6,109 nucleotides of DNA. Source: DASQDN01 sp035630195. Lineage in GTDB: Bacteria; Acidobacteriota; Terriglobia; Bryobacterales; Bryobacteraceae. Below the pieces are notes generated by a model. The model worked only from the letters and a program-made list of their open reading frames with translations. It did not search any database and was not told the DNA's origin. Positions 1 to 5,688 of this stretch are shown here, one piece after another. The stretch covers positions 1-6,109 of the forward strand of contig DASQLD010000699.1 in the NCBI GenBank assembly GCA_035630195.1. The letters run 5' to 3'. How positions within the stretch are numbered: position 1 is the stretch's first letter; every line of letters starts with the position of its first letter. The position numbers and the translations under genes were made by a program.

Positions 1-73
1 TTCCCACGAGCGCGAGCACAATGATCATCTCGATGAGCGTGATGCCCGACCGAGAGCTACTACAACGGTTCAC
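1..73 (-). CDS. Pseudopilin, probably GspH (N-terminal fragment, cut by window edge)
   Basis: Only the first 24 codons are present; the gene continues past the left edge. The reading begins with a GTG that overlaps the gspG stop in a GTGA junction, with a GGAAG Shine-Dalgarno-like stretch just upstream. The translation is a short polar leader (MNRCSSSRSG) followed by ITLIEMIIVLALVG. This is the classic prepilin peptidase site: cleavage after Gly10, with Glu at mature position 5, then a hydrophobic helix. Such proteins are minor subunits of the type II secretion pseudopilus, processed and N-methylated by the prepilin peptidase at the inner membrane. Position directly after gspG in an E-F-G series fits the usual gspEFGH order, so GspH is the best guess. 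GspI or another minor pseudopilin cannot be excluded from 24 residues. Mature residue 1 is Ile, less usual than Phe or Met. Confidence 0.85.
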   Translation of the reverse strand, partial: MNRCSSSRSGITLIEMIIVLALVG

Positions 74-516
74 TGATTCTTCCAGCTAAAGATATCCGCG
101 TTGACGTCATCGCCGCCCGGCGTGCCATCCGCTCCGAAAGACGTGATTTCCGGCTCGTCACCATGCTCGCCGGGGTATTTATAAGCATACGGACGACCCC
201 ACGGATCGAGCGGCACATCTTGGGGAAGGTACGGACCCTTCCATAGGGGGACACCCGCCGGCGCCACACGAAGCGCAGCTAAGCCCTGCTCATTTGATGG
301 GAACGTGCTCGTGTCCAGCTTGTACGTTCCGAGCGCGGTCAAAAAGCCGTTCATCTGGGCGCGGGCCGCTGTTACGCGGGCCATATCCGCCCGCTTGAAC
401 ATTTTTGGCAAGACGAGAGCAGAAAACAGCGCAATGATGGTGACGACCACCATCATTTCAATCAGGGTGACGCCTCGTTCCCGGCGTCGTCGAGTAGTTT
501 GTTGGTTGCGTCTCAT
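70..516 (-). CDS. gspG: Type II secretion major pseudopilin GspG
   Basis: This 148-residue protein is the main subunit of the periplasmic pseudopilus, which is thought to push substrates through the outer-membrane secretin. It has an Arg-rich leader (residues 1-15) ending in Gly15, then VTLIE with the conserved Glu at mature position 5 (Glu20), and a hydrophobic helix over about 16-37. The C-terminal half carries the GspG hallmarks DPWGRPYAYKYPG (104-116) and SFGADGTPGGDD...ADI..W (126-145). The aspartates there (such as Asp130, Asp136, Asp137, Asp141) match the calcium-binding loop known in PulG/GspG. Length is normal for the family. The ATG overlaps the gspF stop in an ATGA junction and is preceded by a GAGGTGG ribosome-binding site at 521-527. 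The stop overlaps the next pseudopilin start, so the gene is translationally coupled on both sides. Mature residue 1 is Val, a mild oddity. Confidence 0.97.
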   Translation of the reverse strand: MRRNQQTTRRRRERGVTLIEMMVVVTIIALFSALVLPKMFKRADMARVTAARAQMNGFLTALGTYKLDTSTFPSNEQGLAALRVAPAGVPLWKGPYLPQDVPLDPWGRPYAYKYPGEHGDEPEITSFGADGTPGGDDVNADIFSWKNQ

Positions 517-1724
517 ATCACCACCTCGTTCATGCTCGTAATTGCGAGCAACATACTCAATATCAGCGCGCCGACCACGATGCCCATAACTAGAATGATC
601 AGCGGCTCGAAAAGCGCGGTAAACCGTCGGATCGCAGATCGCGTCTCGGCTTCGTAAATTTCCGCCATACGCGCGAACATCTGGTCCAGCCGCCCGGTTT
701 CTTCGCCTACGGCCAATAAGTGCGCCGCAAGCGGGGGAAACTCTTGCGCTCGGCGTAGCGGGCCGGCGAGCCCTTCGCCGCGCTTTACTCCCTGCGCCAC
801 CCCGTGTAGTGACCCTGAAATGCGCTTGTTATGTAGCGTAGCTCCGGCAATCGCGATGGATTGAACCAGTGGAACGCTGTTCTGAACCAGGGTACCCATG
901 GCGCGGGCAAAGCGCGCGACCTCGGATTTGCGGAGGGCCGTTCCTAGTACGGGAATCTTCAGTTTGAACGCGTCCCAACGCAAGCGGCCCCCAACAGTAC
1001 GAATATACGCATTCAGAAATATAACCGCGCCGACCAAGGTCGCAATCGCGTACCAGCCGTAGGTCTTGATAACTTTGCTCGATTCGAGCATAATCTTCGT
1101 CGGCAGCGGTATCTTCAAGTGCGAATCCTGGAAGACTTGCGCAAAACGAGGGACGACGAAAGTCAACAGAAAGACCACAGAAATCGTGCCGACTACCGCC
1201 AGAAGCGCGGGATAGACCATCGACGAGATGACGTAATTGCGCAAATCGTCGCGCGTGCGCTCGAACTCAGCCAAGCGTTCGAAAACAGCAGCCAGCGAGC
1301 CTGACGCTTCCCCGGCGCGCACCATGTTGATGTAAAGTTCGGAGAAATAATCCGGCTTGGTAGCAAGGCTGTCCGCAAGTGATTTCCCGCCCTTCAGGAC
1401 ACGTATCACGTCTTGCAAAACGGAGCGAAATAAGGGCCGTTCGGTCAGCTCACTCGTAATCGACAAAGCGCGGTCGACGGGAACACTCGAATTGAGTAGA
1501 GTAGATAGCTCCTGCGTGAATAGCAGCACGTCCCGGCGCGTGCTGCGGCGGAACAGCGGGATCTTCAGATCGACAGATTTCTTCTCTTCGATGCCGACAT
1601 AAACCGGCGTGAGACCTTGCCGGCGCAGCTCGTTGGCGACCCATTTCTCCGTCTCGCCATGGACGACGCCAGTACGTATTTTGCCGTCGGAAGCAACCGC
1701 GCGGAAATGGAAGTTCGTCGCCAC
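513..1724 (-). CDS. gspF: Type II secretion inner-membrane platform protein GspF
   Basis: This 403-residue polytopic protein of the GspF/PilC family forms the inner-membrane platform that couples the GspE ATPase to pseudopilin assembly. The two tandem T2SSF cytoplasmic repeats are visible: one with the signature GEASGSLAAVFERLAEF (138-154) and one with GEETGRLDQMFARMAEIYE (340-358). Three hydrophobic segments lie at about 171-192, 223-241 and 371-395, the usual topology. An N-terminal region of about 65 residues precedes the first repeat, as in most GspF proteins. The start is a GTG four bases after the gspE stop, with GGAG (inside the end of gspE) about 10 bases upstream. The first residues (FHFRAVASDGKIRTG) match the family's usual N-terminus, which supports this start. 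The stop overlaps the gspG ATG. Nothing is missing or broken. Confidence 0.97.
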   Translation of the reverse strand: MATNFHFRAVASDGKIRTGVVHGETEKWVANELRRQGLTPVYVGIEEKKSVDLKIPLFRRSTRRDVLLFTQELSTLLNSSVPVDRALSITSELTERPLFRSVLQDVIRVLKGGKSLADSLATKPDYFSELYINMVRAGEASGSLAAVFERLAEFERTRDDLRNYVISSMVYPALLAVVGTISVVFLLTFVVPRFAQVFQDSHLKIPLPTKIMLESSKVIKTYGWYAIATLVGAVIFLNAYIRTVGGRLRWDAFKLKIPVLGTALRKSEVARFARAMGTLVQNSVPLVQSIAIAGATLHNKRISGSLHGVAQGVKRGEGLAGPLRRAQEFPPLAAHLLAVGEETGRLDQMFARMAEIYEAETRSAIRRFTALFEPLIILVMGIVVGALILSMLLAITSMNEVVI

Positions 1725-1728
1725 CGCC

Positions 1729-3366
1729 CTAGAGCTCCTGCGTAACGCGCATCACTTCATCGACAGTCGTAATGCCGTTGCGCACCTTCAGCCATCCGTC
1801 TTCCCGAAGGTTGCGCATGCCATTTTTGCGGGCCGATTGGGTGAGATCGACGGCATCCGCGCCCGCCATAATTTTGCGGCGAATCTCGTCGTTCAATTCC
1901 ATCAACTCAAAAATACCGACACGGCCCGTATAGCCTGTGCCGAAGCACGATTCGCAGCCGGCGCCTCTGTACGTCTCAATCGAATCGCCGTCGGGCGTGT
2001 AGCGCGTACCCTCGACTACGCGGCATTGTTTGCAGATCACTCGAACAAGCCGCTGAGCCAACACAGAAACCAGCGACGACGACATCAGAAAGTTCTCGAC
2101 GCCCATATCGGAGAGACGAGTGATCGCGCTTGGAGCGTCGTTCGTGTGAAGAGTCGAGTAAACGAAATGCCCGGTAAGAGCGGAGCGGATCGCAATATCT
2201 GCGGTCTCGCGATCGCGTATTTCACCGATCATGATCACGTCAGGATCCTGACGAACAATGTGACGAATTCCGGCTGCGAACGTTAAGCCGATCTGCGTGT
2301 TGACGTGAAGCTGGTTAATCCCGTCCATCTGGTACTCAACGGGATCTTCAATCGTAATGATCTTCTTGTCGGGATGATTGATGCGTTTCAGGGCGGAGTA
2401 GAGCGTGGTCGATTTGCCGCTGCCGGTCGGACCGGTAACGAGAAAGATGCCGTGTGGCAAAGAGGTGTAATACTCCATGCGGCTCAGCATGTGCGCATCG
2501 AAACCAAGTTTCTTCAGATCGTAGAAGTCGCCGGCGCTACGATCGAGCAGACGCATAACGACGCTCTCTCCAAACAGCGTTGGTAGCGTCGAGACGCGAA
2601 GATCCACCTCGCGGCCAAGAGTCTTTATCTTGATACGACCATCCTGCGGTAGTCGTCGCTCAGCGATATTGAGCTTCGCCATTAGCTTCACGCGCGAGAT
2701 GATCGCGGCCTTCAATTCGCGAGGCGGATTGTCCTGTTGAAAGAGCACGCCATCGATGCGGTAGCGAATGCGAAATTCTTTCTCGAAGGGCTCGATGTGA
2801 ATATCGCTGGCGCGCTTCTCAACGGCCTGCGCAATCATTGCATTGACTAACCGTATGACGGGCGCTTCGCTCGCCATGTCCCGCAGATGCTCGAGATCTT
2901 CGGCGGCCTGACCGTCGCCATCAAAGTCCGGAATTGTGGTTCGGCCCGACTCGCCGTAATACCTGTCGACTGCATCGAGAATTTCCTGTTCGAATGCGAG
3001 TACCGGATCGACGCGAAGGCCCGTGAACGTACGTATGGCCGCGAGCGTTTCAAAGTCCAGCGGATCGGCCATCGCGACCGTGACACTAGAATCCTGCAAC
3101 GCGATGGGAAGACAGCGGAACTGGCGGAGGAATCGCGGTGAAAGCTTCTCCGTTTCCGGCGATACCGGCGGCGGACCCTCAATGGTGGCCAGGGGTACAC
3201 GAAGCTGCTCGGCCAAAACCGCCATAACGTCGCGGGCGGAGCAATAGCCGGCATCGATGAGAATCTTACCGATCTTCTCGCCGCGTTCCTTCTGCAGCTC
3301 GAGCGCGCGCTGCAGGTCCTCGGCGGTCACGAACTGCCGCTCGAGGAGCATCTCTCCTAATTTCAT
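1729..3366 (-). CDS. gspE: Type II secretion assembly ATPase GspE with MshEN-type N-terminus
   Basis: This cytoplasmic hexameric ATPase drives pseudopilus assembly. Starting at the ATG two bases after the upstream stop (TAAGCATG) gives 545 residues. Residues 1-140 form an MshEN/T2SSE_N domain with two 24-residue half-motifs (2-25 beginning KLGEMLLE, 31-54 beginning KIGKILID) separated by five residues, the layout known for c-di-GMP-binding MshE. The ATPase core has Walker A GPTGSGKST (312-320), Asp box ITIEDPVEY (337-345), Walker B region DPDVIMIGEIRDRETA (374-389) and His box TGHFVYSTLHTND (398-410). A four-cysteine zinc site (C445, C448, C471, C474) is present, as in canonical GspE. The frame stays open 38 codons further upstream, but that extension runs inside the preceding gene and has no family similarity, so it is rejected. 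All catalytic motifs look intact. PilB is the alternative; the gspFG context favours GspE. Confidence 0.96.
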   Translation of the reverse strand: MKLGEMLLERQFVTAEDLQRALELQKERGEKIGKILIDAGYCSARDVMAVLAEQLRVPLATIEGPPPVSPETEKLSPRFLRQFRCLPIALQDSSVTVAMADPLDFETLAAIRTFTGLRVDPVLAFEQEILDAVDRYYGESGRTTIPDFDGDGQAAEDLEHLRDMASEAPVIRLVNAMIAQAVEKRASDIHIEPFEKEFRIRYRIDGVLFQQDNPPRELKAAIISRVKLMAKLNIAERRLPQDGRIKIKTLGREVDLRVSTLPTLFGESVVMRLLDRSAGDFYDLKKLGFDAHMLSRMEYYTSLPHGIFLVTGPTGSGKSTTLYSALKRINHPDKKIITIEDPVEYQMDGINQLHVNTQIGLTFAAGIRHIVRQDPDVIMIGEIRDRETADIAIRSALTGHFVYSTLHTNDAPSAITRLSDMGVENFLMSSSLVSVLAQRLVRVICKQCRVVEGTRYTPDGDSIETYRGAGCESCFGTGYTGRVGIFELMELNDEIRRKIMAGADAVDLTQSARKNGMRNLREDGWLKVRNGITTVDEVMRVTQEL

Positions 3367-3368
3367 GC

Positions 3369-3890
3369 TTAGAACTCTTGAACCTTCAGCGACGAGGCCA
3401 GATTCGCTCCTCCGCCTACGAGCGCAGACTTCGCGGCCTGAATCAAGATCTGACGAGGCATGCCATTCGACTTTTCCCACGGCCAGTAAGGGATGGTGAC
3501 AGCGAGCGCAATCTGTTCGGTCGCAGGAACGCCTTCGAGACCTTGGGCCATAAGAACAAGCGATTCGGTCATCCGCTTCTTCAACAATTCGATACGAGCC
3601 TGCTTCTGGACTTGTATTTTGAGGATTTCCGCCTCTTTGTAAGACGGTCGAAACGGATTGATCGCCGCATAGGGCATCAATTCGACTTCGGTTGTAAATA
3701 CGGCGCCGTAACCTGCAAGGTACACGCCTCGAGTCTTTCCGAGAGCCTCTCCCGGCGTATTCGGATCGAGCTGAACGACCTTACCGTCGGTCAGCCTCTC
3801 GAGGCCTACGAGATTATTGCGACTGACACGCGGGGAAATCGAGGCAGCGACAAGAGCGATTCCAATCAGTAATCCGGCCGCGAGTTTCAC
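3369..3890 (-). CDS. Small exported protein of unknown function in the sigma/T2SS operon
   Basis: I do not recognise this 173-residue protein. It begins with MKLAAGLLIGIALVAASISP, a probable Sec signal peptide or N-terminal membrane anchor (hydrophobic core about 4-18), so it should act in the periplasm or at the membrane. The rest shows a small mixed domain with the stretch LAGYGAVFTTEVEL (58-71), a Lys/Arg-rich helix YKEAEILKIQVQKQARIELLKKR (84-106), and a short aromatic patch IPYWPWEK (133-140). There are no cysteines and no recognisable catalytic motif. The GTG start overlaps the anti-sigma stop in a GTGA junction with TGGAG seven bases upstream, and the stop is two bases before gspE, so it is clearly part of the operon. 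Its position suggests either a periplasmic partner of the anti-sigma factor or an accessory secretion component; this is inference only. A plus-strand ORF opposite it (3378-3872) lacks such support. Confidence 0.85.
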   Translation of the reverse strand: MKLAAGLLIGIALVAASISPRVSRNNLVGLERLTDGKVVQLDPNTPGEALGKTRGVYLAGYGAVFTTEVELMPYAAINPFRPSYKEAEILKIQVQKQARIELLKKRMTESLVLMAQGLEGVPATEQIALAVTIPYWPWEKSNGMPRQILIQAAKSALVGGGANLASSLKVQEF

Positions 3891-4480
3891 TGAATTGCTC
3901 CAGGCGGCTCATACGCAACACGACGTACGTTCATGCTGCGCTTGTCCATTTGATCGAGGTAATGCTCAATCGTCTTGAGATCCATCTCATACCTGCGATC
4001 GCTTTGGGCCAGCCGCGCGTTAACCACCTGCAGAAGACGCTCGGCCTGACGCGCGTCATTGTCCGCAACTGCCGTCTCAACCGCCACCTGAACGCGCTTG
4101 GCGATCTCGGCTTCGATGACCTTCTTATCAACCTGCGCGACAGGAGCAGGGGCCTCTACTGGAACGGCGGATGGAGCCGACATCCCATGGAAAACAATCG
4201 CCGCGGCTAACATTGCTGCCGAGGCAAACCCAAGCTGGGGTCCGGAAGCAAGCAGCTTTTGCCACCATCTGGGCTCGAATACTTTATCGGACACGAAAGC
4301 GATTCGCCGCGGTGGCTCCTCTTCCCGCATGCAGAGTATCGCCGAACGCGTGGCGCTTAAAGCTGCCAGTTCATCCCTGCACGCGTTGCAGGCTTCGACA
4401 TGCCGCTCAACCTGGTCCCGGTCCCGGGCATTGAGCTCGCCGAAGAAATAATCCCTTAAATCAAAAGGTGCGCACGTCAT
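3887..4480 (-). CDS. Membrane-anchored zinc-finger anti-sigma factor
   Basis: This 197-residue protein probably binds and silences the ECF sigma factor encoded just upstream. The cytoplasmic N-terminus carries the ZAS/zf-HC2 signature, His27-x3-Cys31-x2-Cys34 (ERHVEACNACRDEL), with Cys3 as a likely fourth ligand. A single hydrophobic segment at about 83-100 follows, then an Ala/Pro/Val-rich linker (102-116). A strongly charged, helical, coiled-coil-like region (about 117-182) should lie in the periplasm. The gene's ATG overlaps the sigma stop (ATGA), the standard arrangement for a cognate sigma/anti-sigma pair, and GGGG lies a few bases upstream. Its own stop overlaps the start of the unknown exported protein. 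Family knowledge suggests release by regulated proteolysis or a conformational change, but no specific signal or protease site can be read from the sequence. Identification as an anti-sigma factor is strong; its specific stimulus is unknown. Confidence 0.9.
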   Translation of the reverse strand: MTCAPFDLRDYFFGELNARDRDQVERHVEACNACRDELAALSATRSAILCMREEEPPRRIAFVSDKVFEPRWWQKLLASGPQLGFASAAMLAAAIVFHGMSAPSAVPVEAPAPVAQVDKKVIEAEIAKRVQVAVETAVADNDARQAERLLQVVNARLAQSDRRYEMDLKTIEHYLDQMDKRSMNVRRVAYEPPGAIQ

Positions 4481-5037
4481 TGTTTTCCCCGCATATCTAC
4501 TGCAGTCAACGTTTGTTTCAGGAGGTCCAGGGCCGTGTACAAACGAGATTTCACGGTTGAAACCGGACAGCCGAGGATGTCGGCCATTTCTTCGAATTTG
4601 AACCCCTGGTAAATTTTGAGGACGACGGCTTCGCGCTGTTCACTCGAAAGACGTTCCAACGCTCGCTCCACCGCCAAACTGACCTCTATTGGCAACATCC
4701 GCCGGGTCGGCCCCGGCTCGAGCCAAGGCTCCTGCTGCGCATCGTCCAGGTCGGTTTCCGGCCGGTTTTTACGCAATAACGAATAAGCTTCGTTATGCGC
4801 GATGCGATATAGCCACGGAGCAAATCTCGACGGATCTTCCAGCTTTCGCAAGTTCTGATAAGCCTTCAGAAAAACATCCTGCGACAAATCGAGCGCATCT
4901 TCCCGATTTTTAACAAGTCTCAATAAATAGTTAAAGATGCGTCGTTCCCATCGAGACACAAGAAGGTTATAAGCCTCCACGCTATCGCGGCGGGCCTGTG
5001 CTATCAGGTCGCGATCCTCAACCTCCCGGAAGATCAA
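4477..5037 (-). CDS. ECF-family RNA polymerase sigma factor
   Basis: This 186-residue sigma-70 family protein of the extracytoplasmic-function type directs RNA polymerase to a dedicated promoter set. Region 2 spans about 22-91, with the core-binding and -10-recognition helices around NREDALDLSQDVFLKAYQNL (44-63) and FAPWLYRIAHNEAYSLLRKN (72-91). A variable linker (92-118) precedes region 4 (about 122-175), whose helix-turn-helix is FEEMADILGCPVSTVKSRLY (148-167). Regions 1 and 3 are absent, as expected. The start is TTG: a TAG stop lies immediately upstream in frame and no ATG fits. CGGAG eight bases upstream gives good support, and the resulting N-terminus (DRDLIAQARRDSVEAYNLLV) matches the usual ECF beginning. 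It heads the operon, so it may autoregulate it, but I found no convincing ECF-type -35/-10 pair upstream. Confidence 0.95.
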   Translation of the reverse strand: MIFREVEDRDLIAQARRDSVEAYNLLVSRWERRIFNYLLRLVKNREDALDLSQDVFLKAYQNLRKLEDPSRFAPWLYRIAHNEAYSLLRKNRPETDLDDAQQEPWLEPGPTRRMLPIEVSLAVERALERLSSEQREAVVLKIYQGFKFEEMADILGCPVSTVKSRLYTALDLLKQTLTAVDMRGKQ

Positions 5038-5045
5038 CTAGTCGG

Positions 5046-5050
5046 CTCCG
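5046..5050 (-). promoter_or_regulatory. Ribosome-binding site deciding the TTG start of the sigma gene
   Basis: On the minus strand the sequence CGGAG lies eight bases upstream of the TTG codon at 5037-5035. An in-frame TAG directly precedes that TTG, so the coding region cannot begin further upstream. The next in-frame candidates (a CTG, and a GTG at codon 20) would cut into region 2. Confidence 0.6.
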
Positions 5051-5098
5051 TTTCAAATGACGTGGTACGAGGGTAAAAAGACGAACAATGCGGTGCTA

Positions 5099-5114
5099 TG
5101 TGGTTATTTTCACA
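5099..5114. promoter_or_regulatory. CRP/FNR-like palindromic operator candidate
   Basis: The 16-base sequence TGTGGTTATTTTCACA matches the CRP-type consensus TGTGA-N6-TCACA at nine of ten defined positions; the only mismatch is G for A at the fifth base. It sits 61 bases from the sigma start codon and 59 bases from the divergent ATG, where one regulator could influence both promoters. An overlapping register, ATGTG-N10-CACAT (5098-5117), is also palindromic. Assignment to a CRP/FNR-family regulator is inferred from shape alone. Confidence 0.4.
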
Positions 5115-5173
5115 CATCAAAGTTGGCGTTCCTGCCCACTGAGAGCGGCTTCGGTGTACCATGACGCATAGAT

Positions 5174-5662
5174 ATGAACCGTCGCGAAGCACTCAAAACC
5201 GGAGCCGCAGCCGCCATCGCCGCCCCGTTTCTCGGAGCCGCCACGTGGAAACCGGGTCTCTTCTCGGCGAGCCAGAACGAAACCGTTATCGCACTCACTG
5301 ACCTTATTATCCCTGCGACGGATACTCCTGGGGCGAAGGCTGCCTTGGTCAATCGGTACATGGATTTGCTGCTCAAAGACGGCAATCCGACTGAGCGAGA
5401 TAGGTTTATGGCGGGCTTGAAGTGGCTCGACGAGGAATCGATTCGTCGGGAGAATGTTCCCTTTGTGAAAATCCCGCAGGGCAAGCAGATCGCGCTTCTA
5501 GAATCTTTGGACTCCGGAGAGGGTGAAGGAAATCAATTCTTTCGCATGGCAAAAAGCTTGACAGTTCGCGTTTACTATCAAACGGAAGCCGGGATGAAAG
5601 AGTTGAATAAACGTGGTGTACCGAAGAGCTTTGGGTGCGCTCACAACGGTCAACACGCGTGA
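5174..5662 (+). CDS. Tat-exported protein of the gluconate 2-dehydrogenase subunit 3 family
   Basis: This 162-residue protein opens with a twin-arginine signal (MNRREALKTG, then AAAAIAAPFLGAA), so it is probably exported folded to the periplasm. The mature part matches the gluconate 2-dehydrogenase subunit 3 family. The conserved opening block is ETVIALTDLIIPATDTPGA (36-54). The closing block is FFRMAKSLTVRVYYQTEAGMKEL (122-144) followed by a GCAH motif (154-157) close to the C-terminus. In characterised enzymes this small subunit accompanies a flavin (GMC) dehydrogenase and a cytochrome c subunit. Here the next gene is folC, so the catalytic partner, if any, is elsewhere. The protein appears full-length. 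The ATG has no clear ribosome-binding site; an ATG at 5161 is out of frame. The minus-strand ORF opposite it is a shadow. The family call is firm; actual activity is unknown. Confidence 0.88.
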   Translation: MNRREALKTGAAAAIAAPFLGAATWKPGLFSASQNETVIALTDLIIPATDTPGAKAALVNRYMDLLLKDGNPTERDRFMAGLKWLDEESIRRENVPFVKIPQGKQIALLESLDSGEGEGNQFFRMAKSLTVRVYYQTEAGMKELNKRGVPKSFGCAHNGQHA

Positions 5663-5688
5663 ACGTCGCGGTACGACTCTAGTTTTAG

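Larger units (their letters stand above)
5038..5173. promoter_or_regulatory. Divergent intergenic region between the sigma operon and the Tat-protein gene
   Basis: This 136-base gap separates two divergent start codons and should hold promoters for both directions. Reading both strands I found no convincing sigma-70 -35/-10 pair. I also found no ECF-type pair: on the minus strand a GGAAC and an AACTTT occur in about the right place but have no matching -10 at proper spacing. The clearest structure is the palindrome at 5099-5114. The plus-strand gene has no recognisable Shine-Dalgarno sequence before its ATG. Confidence 0.5.

Noticed and set aside
1609..2286. Long plus-strand open frame (225 codons) antisense to gspF and gspE.
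   Set aside because: It covers strongly conserved GspE coding sequence (including the zinc site and His box) and its product resembles no family; it is a mirror frame of a GC-biased gene.
3367..3480. A 38-codon upstream extension of the gspE frame (start at 3480).
   Set aside because: It lies inside the preceding gene in another frame, has no similarity to GspE N-termini, and the internal ATG at 3366 begins exactly at the conserved MshEN motif.
3378..3872. Plus-strand open frame of 164 codons opposite the unknown exported protein.
   Set aside because: The minus-strand gene has a signal peptide, a ribosome-binding site and overlapping or abutting junctions with both neighbours. The plus-strand product is Arg-rich and low in structure, typical of a shadow frame.
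5038..5173. Possible ECF promoter (GGAAC or AACTTT on the minus strand) for autoregulation of the sigma operon.
   Set aside because: No CGTC or TCTGA-like -10 element lies at the required 16-17 base spacing, so the -35-like strings alone are not enough.
5110..5484. Minus-strand open frame of 124 codons over the intergenic region and the Tat-protein gene.
   Set aside because: The plus-strand frame encodes a recognisable Tat signal and family motifs. The antisense product has no recognisable domain.
5663..5688. Possible terminator between the Tat-protein gene and folC.
   Set aside because: The 26-base gap contains no stable stem-loop followed by a T run.
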